Under the pieces are notes generated by a model, which did not search any database, was not told the origin of the DNA, and saw only the letters and a list, made by a program, of their open reading frames with translations. A program made the translations under genes and the position numbers. This document shows positions 56,701-64,000 of a stretch of DNA of 64,000 nt, piece by piece (positions within the stretch are counted from its first letter, which is position 1; each line of letters begins with the position of its first letter). The DNA comes from Candidatus Fluviicola riflensis (GTDB lineage Bacteria > Bacteroidota > Bacteroidia > Flavobacteriales_D > Crocinitomicaceae). Location of the stretch: contig CP022585.1 in NCBI GenBank assembly GCA_002243285.1, positions 2,592,641 to 2,656,640 of the forward strand, in the 5' to 3' direction.

Positions 56701-59700
56701 TCCAGCTATCCGGTGCCGGAATTGATCCAGCGAGAGTAGCGGCCAGCGGGAAACGTTCTCCCGTCACCATATGTGTCATACTTGCTACTTTGGCAATATC
56801 CGCAGTATCGAGGGCACTTCCGTCACCAACTGCTCCGACAAGAAGTGGAATACGGTTGATGTCCAGGTCTTCGTTGAAACTCCAGGTAAATTCAAAACGG
56901 GCACAGCGTTCTTTTTTCAGAACAGTCACACACACTTCAAATTCACCGGTCACCATGTGCGGATTCGGTGCTTCGGCAGCCAATGTGGCACTTCCTGATA
57001 CACTGAATCCGAAGCCACAGACTTTGATGCCGACTTTTCCACCCATTTTGATGGCGCCACCAATCTGTTTCGGGCGTTTACTGATCTTACCGAAGGTATC
57101 GATGTAAGCTTTCAGTTCAGCGCTCAACGGACCGAATTTCTTGGCCCATTCAAATTTCACTCCGGCCCCCAAACGAATGCCGTTGTTCGACATCATCAGG
57201 TAGAAATACATGTTCAGAATATCGAACAAACGGGCCTGAATACGTCTGTCGTCAGGAGTTTCGCGGCCTACATTCACATACCAAGCCGATGAATCGCCCC
57301 AGAAAAACCCGAGTTCGATGACACCGTCGACCGTTACCAGTTTTCCTTCATCACGCAACTTGTAATTGACTCCGAATCCGGCTTCGATAGACTGTTTCGT
57401 GATGGCAATGATCGCAAAGAATGGTGGATCGGGATTGGTATCGAGACTGATCCGTTCTTTGAGAAATTGTGCTTGTCCCTGGAAGAGGAACACATCCGGT
57501 AACGACAAGAGGAAGAACAATTTCGCGGAGAAGATTTTCCCTGAATCGGAACTGGTAGCCAACGAAACGCCCGCTCCGAAGCTGAATCCGTTTTTGGTGT
57601 CGAATTTCGAAACCTGGATGCCTTCTTTGTAATCAGGATCTATTTTGGCTTTGTAGTATTGCCACCATTCGCCGTCTTCCGGTATTCCCGCGGAATTTTT
57701 TGTTGCCACGTATTTTTTACCAAGTAAAGCGCGGAAACCATAGATTCCCAAACCGGTTGTTCCCAGTGGAATGGCTTTAGACATCTCAATCTCCAGGTCG
57801 ACGATAAACGACGGTACTTTTGGGTTGAGACGCATCGCAGCACTTCCTTTCAATCCACGGAATTTTGGCAAACTGACACTTACGCCGCCAATGTATTCCT
57901 GGCTGTTTTGTAAAATAGTGAGCAATGGATCTATTGTTCCCGGTGGAATCTTTGGTTCTGCAATCGACAGGAATCCGCGAATCACTACTGCCGCTTTTTC
58001 CGGATCGGTACCGCTTGGCAAGATGATATCGACTTTGAGGCTTTCCAGTCGGATGAACCAATCGAAATCAAGACCATCAACCGAATAATAATACTTCAAT
58101 CCTTTGCCATGGGCTTCCACTCCGCCCGGCGTGGTTTTTACACCACCATCAAACCCAAAGAATTTGTACTTACGGTTGTCTTTTTCGTAAGCGCCCATGT
58201 GGATTCCAGTAATAGACAACGTCGCAGGACCAAACTTAAGCGTCACCGCTTTTGGTAATGTCAGTTTCCCGCCTTCGAACTCAAAGGAACCATCGTCGTA
58301 AATAAGGAGTTTTTTGATATCCAGTTTATCCGGCAGGAATTGCTCGGCAAAACCTTCTATCTGGAAATCGAGCTCTCCGCCGATTCCGATGTAAAAACGT
58401 CCGTCATTGCCCTGCTCACGGCCAAAGAAGATGCTATCGATTTGAAAATCGAACACGCCGTCAATCCCGATTTTCTTAAACGCCGGATCGGCCGTAGCAA
58501 CGATATTAAACTCACCATCCTGCCCGATGTGAATATTAATATCAATCGTTGCCTGCTCGCCGGTTTCGTCTTTGAATCCCGGGATTTTTAACCAACCGTG
58601 GATATCGGAACTGATGATCGCGTTTTGCTGAAAGACGAGTTCGAAGCCTTTGAGGCCAACTTCGAAATCGGAGCCGAATTTGGCGCTGATGAGGGAATCC
58701 TCAGTTAACGGATCGTTGTCAAAACCACGCATGCCGATGGTGCCGGAGATACCGCCGGTGCCGATTAATACGTTTTCAGCAAATATCTGCGCGGTAGAAT
58801 TATTCTCATCATGGTTCCATTTTGCAGGAAAACTAATCGACGCTTCTTTGATAAAAGCTCCAATGAAATCGTCAGGACGGCCGTCGAGTGTGGCTTCTTC
58901 GATGTTGTTCTTCTTACTAAGGTCCAATTTCATATTGTCGATGTACAGAATAAACCCCGTATCAGCAATTTGTGCGTATGCATTGGAATCCAAAACCAGA
59001 TCCATTTGATAGCCGAGACCTTTCTCCGTATCTATATTGAATACCGCCTGACCAAAACTCAACATGAATTTGGGTTCTTCGTTTTCATCAGCCGGAATAA
59101 CCTGAAATGCATTTTCTGCCACTACAGGCTCGGTTTCATTGAACGGATTGCTACCATCCGGATTGTAAACCGGTTTCAGCATATTTCTGGGAAACTCCAG
59201 TCCGGCAGACAACGTAAATCCGGCTTTTAGTTTTGGTGTGATCAATTTCTTGAGATAAGCCTCAATCCCTTCAGGGACAACACGTTTGTAGAATGCATCC
59301 AGATTCCTTTTCGTCTCATCCAAATCACTTTTCAGTACGTAAATACCAAACAAGATCATTGGAATACTAGTTGGAATTTCAGCTTCTTTGAGAATTTCCA
59401 TCAGCAAAGAGAATGATTCTTCTTCTTCCTCAGGAAAAGCCAACTCTTCACTGGTAAGAGCACTAACATCAATAAGTACCTGCTGATATACAGAGGTGTT
59501 TGCATCTTGCGGCTCAACGAAAAAGTTAAGGATATTTGCAGTTACCTGCTCATCTGTGAGGCGAAATACCTTCAAACCCAGTTGATAAAAATCTTCTAAT
59601 GAATAAGAGAATTCCTGAAGGCGGAAAGCTTTTACAAATGCCAGAATCTCCCATTTGTATTCAATTGCGATCGGAAACGAGGAAATTCCAGCATCACCAT

Positions 59701-59953
59701 CTACATCTGGATTCATTACCAACTGCATTCCGCCTGGAAGCGGAAATTGCAAGCGATCTCTTGTAACTAGATCTAGGCTGTAAAAGGCTGCATCACCATT
59801 GAAACTCTTCGAATATTGAAGGTTCTTGTAGTGAATTCGGTCAAAAACTTGCTCCAACCCATTTTCAAGGAAATTGAGAAATTCAGGTAAGTCTTGTACT
59901 GTAACTACCTCTGATAAACGGGGATAGTAACGTTTTACGATGGTGTTTGGCAT
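53750..59953 (-). CDS. Giant 2067-residue protein, DUF6603-like
   Basis: No signal peptide. The first 200 residues are helical (PRLSEVVTVQDLPEFLNFLENG). The centre (about 260-1100) is a long series of amphipathic beta segments, GFTLSAGLEFPRNML, LTLPKAVTLKFGPATLSITGI, AHGKGLKYYYSVDG and GVKFEWAKKFGPLSAELKAY, which remind me of DUF6603-type proteins with a giant beta-barrel or beta-solenoid; this is unverified. The C-terminal 900 residues are mixed alpha/beta. The fold is elongated and probably structural. It lies 61 bases after the phosphatase gene. Confidence 0.8.
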   Translation of the reverse strand: MPNTIVKRYYPRLSEVVTVQDLPEFLNFLENGLEQVFDRIHYKNLQYSKSFNGDAAFYSLDLVTRDRLQFPLPGGMQLVMNPDVDGDAGISSFPIAIEYKWEILAFVKAFRLQEFSYSLEDFYQLGLKVFRLTDEQVTANILNFFVEPQDANTSVYQQVLIDVSALTSEELAFPEEEEESFSLLMEILKEAEIPTSIPMILFGIYVLKSDLDETKRNLDAFYKRVVPEGIEAYLKKLITPKLKAGFTLSAGLEFPRNMLKPVYNPDGSNPFNETEPVVAENAFQVIPADENEEPKFMLSFGQAVFNIDTEKGLGYQMDLVLDSNAYAQIADTGFILYIDNMKLDLSKKNNIEEATLDGRPDDFIGAFIKEASISFPAKWNHDENNSTAQIFAENVLIGTGGISGTIGMRGFDNDPLTEDSLISAKFGSDFEVGLKGFELVFQQNAIISSDIHGWLKIPGFKDETGEQATIDINIHIGQDGEFNIVATADPAFKKIGIDGVFDFQIDSIFFGREQGNDGRFYIGIGGELDFQIEGFAEQFLPDKLDIKKLLIYDDGSFEFEGGKLTLPKAVTLKFGPATLSITGIHMGAYEKDNRKYKFFGFDGGVKTTPGGVEAHGKGLKYYYSVDGLDFDWFIRLESLKVDIILPSGTDPEKAAVVIRGFLSIAEPKIPPGTIDPLLTILQNSQEYIGGVSVSLPKFRGLKGSAAMRLNPKVPSFIVDLEIEMSKAIPLGTTGLGIYGFRALLGKKYVATKNSAGIPEDGEWWQYYKAKIDPDYKEGIQVSKFDTKNGFSFGAGVSLATSSDSGKIFSAKLFFLLSLPDVFLFQGQAQFLKERISLDTNPDPPFFAIIAITKQSIEAGFGVNYKLRDEGKLVTVDGVIELGFFWGDSSAWYVNVGRETPDDRRIQARLFDILNMYFYLMMSNNGIRLGAGVKFEWAKKFGPLSAELKAYIDTFGKISKRPKQIGGAIKMGGKVGIKVCGFGFSVSGSATLAAEAPNPHMVTGEFEVCVTVLKKERCARFEFTWSFNEDLDINRIPLLVGAVGDGSALDTADIAKVASMTHMVTGERFPLAATLAGSIPAPDSWITGSNDDYRVPVDAFLDIEFKKGMNVSPGISNNLARIGGQSTPAKFVEFSPPLRGKSDRVRHEFYLENVEIFYWDEAATPSAEWRPYDFYGALLPLYENAVNEIPNAIDSTSLAVLEDIKWGYWQQEQPGVNNKLRLLATTPLSYTSGTGSAYTIENFGVNDETIFCGGDQIPNTCITFGTDALHDTYLQNTLRSYENVLFRVLNSDGTVINTTYEGIANGLFMEPGAKLEIFFNEPMKYTSLLISSQAPETVVKYYRRTPVLPAEYGLNNYEYTLVETINYTGAYEDGIPFTPSDEGGVDYIQIEPINCTATGIVTNAVPNQSVILNDIKDFLDELIHNNHFTATSVELFDEFGLDYEEFFLSSLYTGQIPLEGEQVLLTQTHFTPVSLSFTITDTLGYSCLYTFNLFDGVLELDYSTITGVKSITMYPADDAVGANNNFLITFDIVGGETVRFIGSTCHTLSYSYSACATGFYKLCYLSLENYLLNGTIPGPGVQEAANATMIDSINKTLQPVWRPNTTFAVRITTKDRLYREGGSSSLGLYTEKVTYGFRTAGPIGHFHRYPKLVSSAINSVPRTDYNALDLQGRADEFRLTNLATYIDYTKSYPNADSQLINAKPLFYNNAKLRLFYLYNHVYQFYTDWADYEHTASPKIAESSLEIRILNPAPSVIPNDDLGTHGFVANSISHASALGEPPSLINEVNSEISILNNLLLNGNPCEAYVPMAPIDISSEKSINLKPLKLYTAQFVARYKPRIGTTLAPEAFESLVHSYVFQTSRYASFAEQVTSYILKTTQEGIETIILREAVYTLNIDAMVDFTLAEKVMTADAPDDFTDAEAPLVQQYAERFDQLMNGVFRIDANRLQAAVTTEFNLVRNGGNLIGILIRNPEPFNDPKIPVEILEDAITVQVFNGTIYVDAPELFTAVHSKDRSQVFITPADYSFDMNQTSKLRFIFNYKIYNGVAYENDPASITAAKIDLNNYSI

Positions 59954-60014
59954 GTGGTTATCGTTAAATATGTAATAATAAATTCTACATTAAAATGGTC
60001 ATGAATCAAATAAC

Positions 60015-61052
60015 TTAATGATCAGTGGTAGGTAAAAGAATATGTTTTGTTGAAACATTCAGAGCTTCCGCCAACTCAATTCGTTTAATTGGAGTTTCAA
60101 GTTTTTCCTTCAATTCATCCATAGTCAATTTATTCAGCTTTGCTTTGAACAAAAATGTTTTGAAGAAGTATGTACTGGCAACTTGATTAAAATTCTCTTG
60201 ATCTTCGGACGTTAGCTCGGCAACCAGATTATTCATTGCTTCAAGAATTAACAACAGTAAATTATCCAATTCGTCTTTCCATTCTTCAATAGCGTTCAAA
60301 TAATCATGAACATCTTCCCTTTCAGAGATCCGTAATTTCAATATCAATTTATCAATCGAGCTGAACGTCATTGTTGTCCACGGTTTTTCAGCCAATACTT
60401 TTAGCTGCCAGAAAAGTTGTTGTTCTTTCCAATAATTTTTTTCGGACTGAACCTGATGAATAATAGATCCCGGGAATTCAACTGCAGTCAGTTTTCCGCC
60501 ATGGCAACAACCAGTATCTATACCTAAAGTATTATTCAGGAATTTTGGAGAATCTCCCACAACATGATGCCCGTATACAATCGTTTTTTCTCCGGAGTAG
60601 AAATCAGACCAAAATGTGTTTTCCGGATATTTCTTTTCCAGATACCTTTCACCTGAAGTTGACCCGCACAGCACATCCTCTCGCTGTTTTTCAAGCACTT
60701 GGTCATGTTCAAAAGCAGCATGAACGATCAAGGCTTCCTCTAATTCATAGTGATATGGAAGCGCTTTTATCCATGAAATCAGTGATTCATATTCATTTCC
60801 AAACTGGATCTTTACAATTTCCTGGGCATAGTTCAACATTCCATTCAAATGCTTTCGCTCATGATTTCCCATTAAAACGTGAGCATTTTTCCTTGATCTG
60901 AAAAAGTTGTAAACCTCAAACGACTTCGGGCCACGATCAAGAATGTCTCCCAGAGAAATAACCAAGTCGTTCTCTTCAACGTTCATTTGCTGAAGTAACT
61001 CTATTAGCTCATTGTAGCAACCATGTATATCTCCAATAACGAACGTTTTCAT
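60015..61052 (-). CDS. PP1-like calcineurin-fold metallophosphatase
   Basis: The 345-residue protein has the phosphoesterase motifs GDIHG (Asp8, His10), GDILDRG (Asp36, Asp39, Arg40) and GNHE (Asn63, His64, Glu65), a first-half signature of PP1/PrpE-like serine/threonine or diadenosine phosphatases. A second histidine-rich site (GHHVVG) completes the metal centre. The last third (about 225-345) is an all-helical extension without a match I know. It is cytoplasmic, 6 bases after the 191-residue gene. It may regulate the neighbouring giant proteins, or act on nucleotides. Confidence 0.85.
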   Translation of the reverse strand: MKTFVIGDIHGCYNELIELLQQMNVEENDLVISLGDILDRGPKSFEVYNFFRSRKNAHVLMGNHERKHLNGMLNYAQEIVKIQFGNEYESLISWIKALPYHYELEEALIVHAAFEHDQVLEKQREDVLCGSTSGERYLEKKYPENTFWSDFYSGEKTIVYGHHVVGDSPKFLNNTLGIDTGCCHGGKLTAVEFPGSIIHQVQSEKNYWKEQQLFWQLKVLAEKPWTTMTFSSIDKLILKLRISEREDVHDYLNAIEEWKDELDNLLLLILEAMNNLVAELTSEDQENFNQVASTYFFKTFLFKAKLNKLTMDELKEKLETPIKRIELAEALNVSTKHILLPTTDH

Positions 61053-61058
61053 AAATTA

Positions 61059-61634
61059 TCAAGCCGGAATTACAGGGTAAGCAAACTGGTAATATTCATT
61101 TCCGGTCCAGGAGAATTCAATATCCGGATCTACGCCGATACGACTTGGAAAAATATCTGCTTGTGTTTCCTGAAGATTGTAAATGTGAACACAGGTACCA
61201 ATTTCATTGTAATCAAATTCATACAGATCTTCTCCCTCTTCATCGTATAACGTTTTTACGACCGATGAGTAATCCGGATCATCTGAAATCAGGTCTATCG
61301 GGGCCATGTAAATGCAATTATCATTTTCGTCTAAAACAATAATTCTTTTTCCTATCAAGCCTCCGTCTCTGTAAACCAAACTTGTTTCCTGATCATAACC
61401 ATTGAACGTTTCATGGGTTATAATCTGAGCATTCGGGTCTGATAATAACACATCATCTATCTCAGAAGAACCAACCAAATACTGGGTCAAACTCAAACTA
61501 CCATTTTTAAATATCTCTACCCTTTTTAACACACTATCTTCATAGATATTCTTTCGGTATTCTTCAACCAAAGACAATTGAGCAGTTGTTAATTCCATTT
61601 GTCTATTTGTTACGTATTTAACTGTAATACTCAT
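61059..61634 (-). CDS. Acidic 191-residue protein, possible immunity protein
   Basis: The protein is rich in Asp and Glu, cytoplasmic, and predicted as a compact alpha/beta fold (YLVGSSEIDDVLL, GKRIIVLDENDN, YEFDYNEIGTCVHIYN). Its start codon is only 3 bases from the stop of the toxin-like gene upstream, the usual spacing for immunity genes. No homology is recognised. The pairing is inferred from position and charge. Confidence 0.55.
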   Translation of the reverse strand: MSITVKYVTNRQMELTTAQLSLVEEYRKNIYEDSVLKRVEIFKNGSLSLTQYLVGSSEIDDVLLSDPNAQIITHETFNGYDQETSLVYRDGGLIGKRIIVLDENDNCIYMAPIDLISDDPDYSSVVKTLYDEEGEDLYEFDYNEIGTCVHIYNLQETQADIFPSRIGVDPDIEFSWTGNEYYQFAYPVIPA

Positions 61635-61637
61635 AAT

Positions 61638-64000
61638 TCAAAATTTTAGATATGGTCCCAAATCCATTTGAGAATTTGCAATAATTATCGAAGCATCAAG
61701 ATCTTCTGCAAGAATCAATCTATCATAATAAGTCTGTGAAAAGCTTTTACCCTCAAATTTACCAAAGTTAATGCTTCGAATAATTCCTTTCTCTAAATCG
61801 ATATCAATCTTGGCGATCGCTTTATCGTAATTCTTAGTTGCGTGAGGAGACATCTCTCCTGTATCCGGATCCGTGAATTTCTCTTTAATACGACTTTTGA
61901 TTTTATTTTCAATCATTGCTTTTTGAGATTCTTTGAAATAAAATGCAATATCAACATCTTGAGTGGTCGCTTTTCTTAGCGAAGAACCTTGAATTCTTAC
62001 ATCATGGGTTGGTATTCCGAAATCATTCGCAAGTTCAATGATCTTAGCTTTGAATAGCTGAAACTCCTCAAGACTGGCAAATAGGTACGGATATTTTCTC
62101 GGTTTTATAACTAACGCCCAATTGTCAGTTTGCTCAATAACTTCTGCAGTGGAAAGCTGCTTTTTTTTGCGATAACTTACTGCTAGTAGATCTTCTGCCT
62201 CTGATGCCGTAAGATTCCGTGCATAGGCATTATTCAGAATCTCATCAATTTGGGCTTCTGAGTGAAGTGGATTTCCAGTATGTATATTGTTAAGTGAAAA
62301 TTCGTTGTTCTTACTCACATATTCAATAACATTACTTTTGATCTTATTCTTATAACGATTTAAGAATTGAGCAGCGCCACCAGCAAGCTCCTCCAACTTC
62401 ATTTTGGGAGTTAATCCTCCGGTATCCGGTACCTCCTGTAATAACTCGTCGGGCCAACCGTTTTCAATAGCCTCATCGACAGTATCCTTAGCAGATTTCC
62501 TTGCTTTATTCATCATTATTCCATCCGTCCCCATAGATGACAATTCGATGTAGAAAAGCATTGTTCTGACTTTTTTACAAAGCGTGCCTTCAGCATTGCA
62601 TTCATCAACGAATTCCAAAAGAACATTGAGAACACCAGCAACAATCTGAACAGTTTCAACTACAAGCATTGCTTGACCAAAACGCGTAAGATGTCTTATG
62701 TGTCGTAGTTTTGCCAGATTCGCAACAGGTATGAAGGTTGAGATAACATCAAAAGCAACTCCCATAAAATGTTGAACATCTTTGCTATCCCCAAAATCAT
62801 CAACATACTTCAAAAAGAAAACTGGAACTAAAGAGTTTATGTTCGACCCGTTAAAATTGATCTCTTCACCCTCTGTAACCAACATCGGTTCTGCCGTATC
62901 TAACGAACTTGATATGAGATGTACCGGCTGTAAAATATCATATTTTCCGTAAAGCGCATAAATTTCTGCGCCCCCTACGCGATGAGCCCCTTCGTAATGC
63001 GCAAGTCTGGCAATAATGTGATGCTGCGAAAATTCGAAAGAGTAATTATCGATATGGAATCCTGCAGATTTCTTGGAATTATAATTCAGCATTATCGGTG
63101 CGGCTTCCCAATAAGCGTCAACGTACCTTTCGGTTACATCCTCGGTTTCGGGTAAGATTTTATAACCAGGATAACTCGTATAGAAATACGTTCTATCCGG
63201 TTTAGTTGTAGAAAAATTGATAGGGTCATTAGAATCGATTTCATTGGTTTGATAATGAGCCACCCCATCGACCAGTTTCTTCAAACCTAAGCTATTTTCT
63301 CTCAATTCGAATGTATCAAAATCATACGGATTGTATTTACTTCTTATCCATAAAGCATAAATCGATTTTACGAACATACCTCTGGTGTCTGTAGGTTTCC
63401 AGGTAGCATTAAATGCCCAATTCATTAACTCGATAGTCGATCGGGTAATTTCCCAGGCAGTACTCATTCGCTCATAAAGTACCTCATACATCGTTTTTCC
63501 TTCTTCACCATCACCGTTAAAATCAGGGTTGACTATTCTTGTTAGGAAGGTATTTCTGTCCGACTCTTCATTAAACCCAAAAGATCGAACAATTCTAATA
63601 ACAATCTGTTCTTCAATCTCAACCTTGAATGTTGAGGATAAATGCATACTGACCATCTGTTTCAAAACATTCATTCGATCTTCCAGAGGCATTATGGAAA
63701 GGGCTTTAGACCCCAATATCCGTGCAAGAAAATGAAGCTTCTCCTTACCTTTCATCTTCTGAATATTTACCCGATACAACGACGCAGAGTAGTAAAAATC
63801 ATACAAACCATCGTAATAAGCATTAAGAGTATAATAATCTGGTTCTTCCATGATTGTATCATCTGTCCACTCCTCTTTTTGACGGGTGATGTAAGAATTG
63901 AAGACGCTATCGGAGCTAAATAAAGGGAAGATATCTTCACAAATCCGTTGGATTATCCAGCATATTCGATTAAGTATTCTGGCTATTTCCAGAGGATTAA
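61638..64000 (-). CDS. Large protein with a C-terminal nucleotidyltransferase-like domain (5' end outside window)
   Basis: The ATG at 63851 gives 737 residues, but the same frame stays open without stop or ATG for 49 further codons to the window edge, so the true start is probably beyond. Residues (counted from 63851) 350-440 are hydrophobic helices (VISTFIPVANLAKLRHIRHL), typical of pre-toxin regions in Bacteroidota. The last 110 residues have GSSLRKATTQDVDIAFYF and a later IDIDLEKG, the Gly-Ser ... Asp-x-Asp and third-Asp pattern of Pol-beta-type nucleotidyltransferases. It may be a polymorphic toxin; the acidic gene after it may be its immunity partner. Confidence 0.7.
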   Translation of the reverse strand, partial: NPLEIARILNRICWIIQRICEDIFPLFSSDSVFNSYITRQKEEWTDDTIMEEPDYYTLNAYYDGLYDFYYSASLYRVNIQKMKGKEKLHFLARILGSKALSIMPLEDRMNVLKQMVSMHLSSTFKVEIEEQIVIRIVRSFGFNEESDRNTFLTRIVNPDFNGDGEEGKTMYEVLYERMSTAWEITRSTIELMNWAFNATWKPTDTRGMFVKSIYALWIRSKYNPYDFDTFELRENSLGLKKLVDGVAHYQTNEIDSNDPINFSTTKPDRTYFYTSYPGYKILPETEDVTERYVDAYWEAAPIMLNYNSKKSAGFHIDNYSFEFSQHHIIARLAHYEGAHRVGGAEIYALYGKYDILQPVHLISSSLDTAEPMLVTEGEEINFNGSNINSLVPVFFLKYVDDFGDSKDVQHFMGVAFDVISTFIPVANLAKLRHIRHLTRFGQAMLVVETVQIVAGVLNVLLEFVDECNAEGTLCKKVRTMLFYIELSSMGTDGIMMNKARKSAKDTVDEAIENGWPDELLQEVPDTGGLTPKMKLEELAGGAAQFLNRYKNKIKSNVIEYVSKNNEFSLNNIHTGNPLHSEAQIDEILNNAYARNLTASEAEDLLAVSYRKKKQLSTAEVIEQTDNWALVIKPRKYPYLFASLEEFQLFKAKIIELANDFGIPTHDVRIQGSSLRKATTQDVDIAFYFKESQKAMIENKIKSRIKEKFTDPDTGEMSPHATKNYDKAIAKIDIDLEKGIIRSINFGKFEGKSFSQTYYDRLILAEDLDASIIIANSQMDLGPYLKF

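Overview
The window looks like chromosome of a member of the Bacteroidota, most likely Flavobacteriales (a Crocinitomicaceae/Fluviicola-like organism is my guess, not proven). The reasons are promoters with the TAnnTTTG -7 box, several secreted proteins with type IX secretion (T9SS) sorting domains, SprB-type repeats, a TPR/transmembrane/LuxR-type regulator, and families typical of the phylum (DUF2795, DUF4301, the CBS/nadK/pdxJ neighbourhood). No rRNA, IS element or CRISPR array was found. The first 35 bases may be the end of a tRNA.

Region by region. 0.2-2.9 kb: a lipoprotein, then a peroxide-defence group with oxyR divergent from dps, followed by ahpC. 3-6.6 kb: two tandem phage tail-collar (MdpB-like) proteins, a terminator, then a cytoplasmic periplasmic-binding-fold protein translationally coupled to an Fmt-like formyltransferase. 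6.6-13 kb: two secreted proteins sharing a recently duplicated N-terminal domain; the larger (1683 aa) carries eleven ~81-residue SprB-like repeats. 13-21 kb: GNAT-like protein, VOC protein, carotenoid desaturase, a Kelch/PKD protein with a type B sorting domain, a TPR regulator, and a 44-residue lipoprotein. 21-29 kb: lysA, a DUF4139 protein, cbs-nadK-lacI, pdxJ and two lipoproteins. 29-36 kb: a tetR-tolC-acrA-acrB-like efflux operon with a likely TetR operator. 36-47 kb: arfB, a barrel-like protein, an orphan DUF58, TonB_C, an ABC exporter, DUF4301, a methyltransferase, a cobalamin adenosyltransferase, DUF2795, a small secreted protein and a serine hydrolase. 46.8-64 kb: one long minus-strand array running off the window.

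The most intriguing part is that array. In transcription order it contains a large protein ending in a nucleotidyltransferase-like domain (its frame is open to the window edge), a 191-residue acidic protein (possible immunity partner), a PP1-like metallophosphatase, two giant proteins of 2067 and 1735 residues without signal peptides, and a tail-fibre-like protein. This could be a toxin/tail-fibre module, perhaps linked to an extracellular contractile injection system encoded outside the window, but no sheath, tube or baseplate gene is visible here.

The intergenic DNA also carries two families of structured repeats. Three copies of a long palindrome centred on ACTCGCGAGT each sit between convergent genes and supply stop codons. 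Two fold-back elements have outer arms that differ only by transitions yet remain paired.
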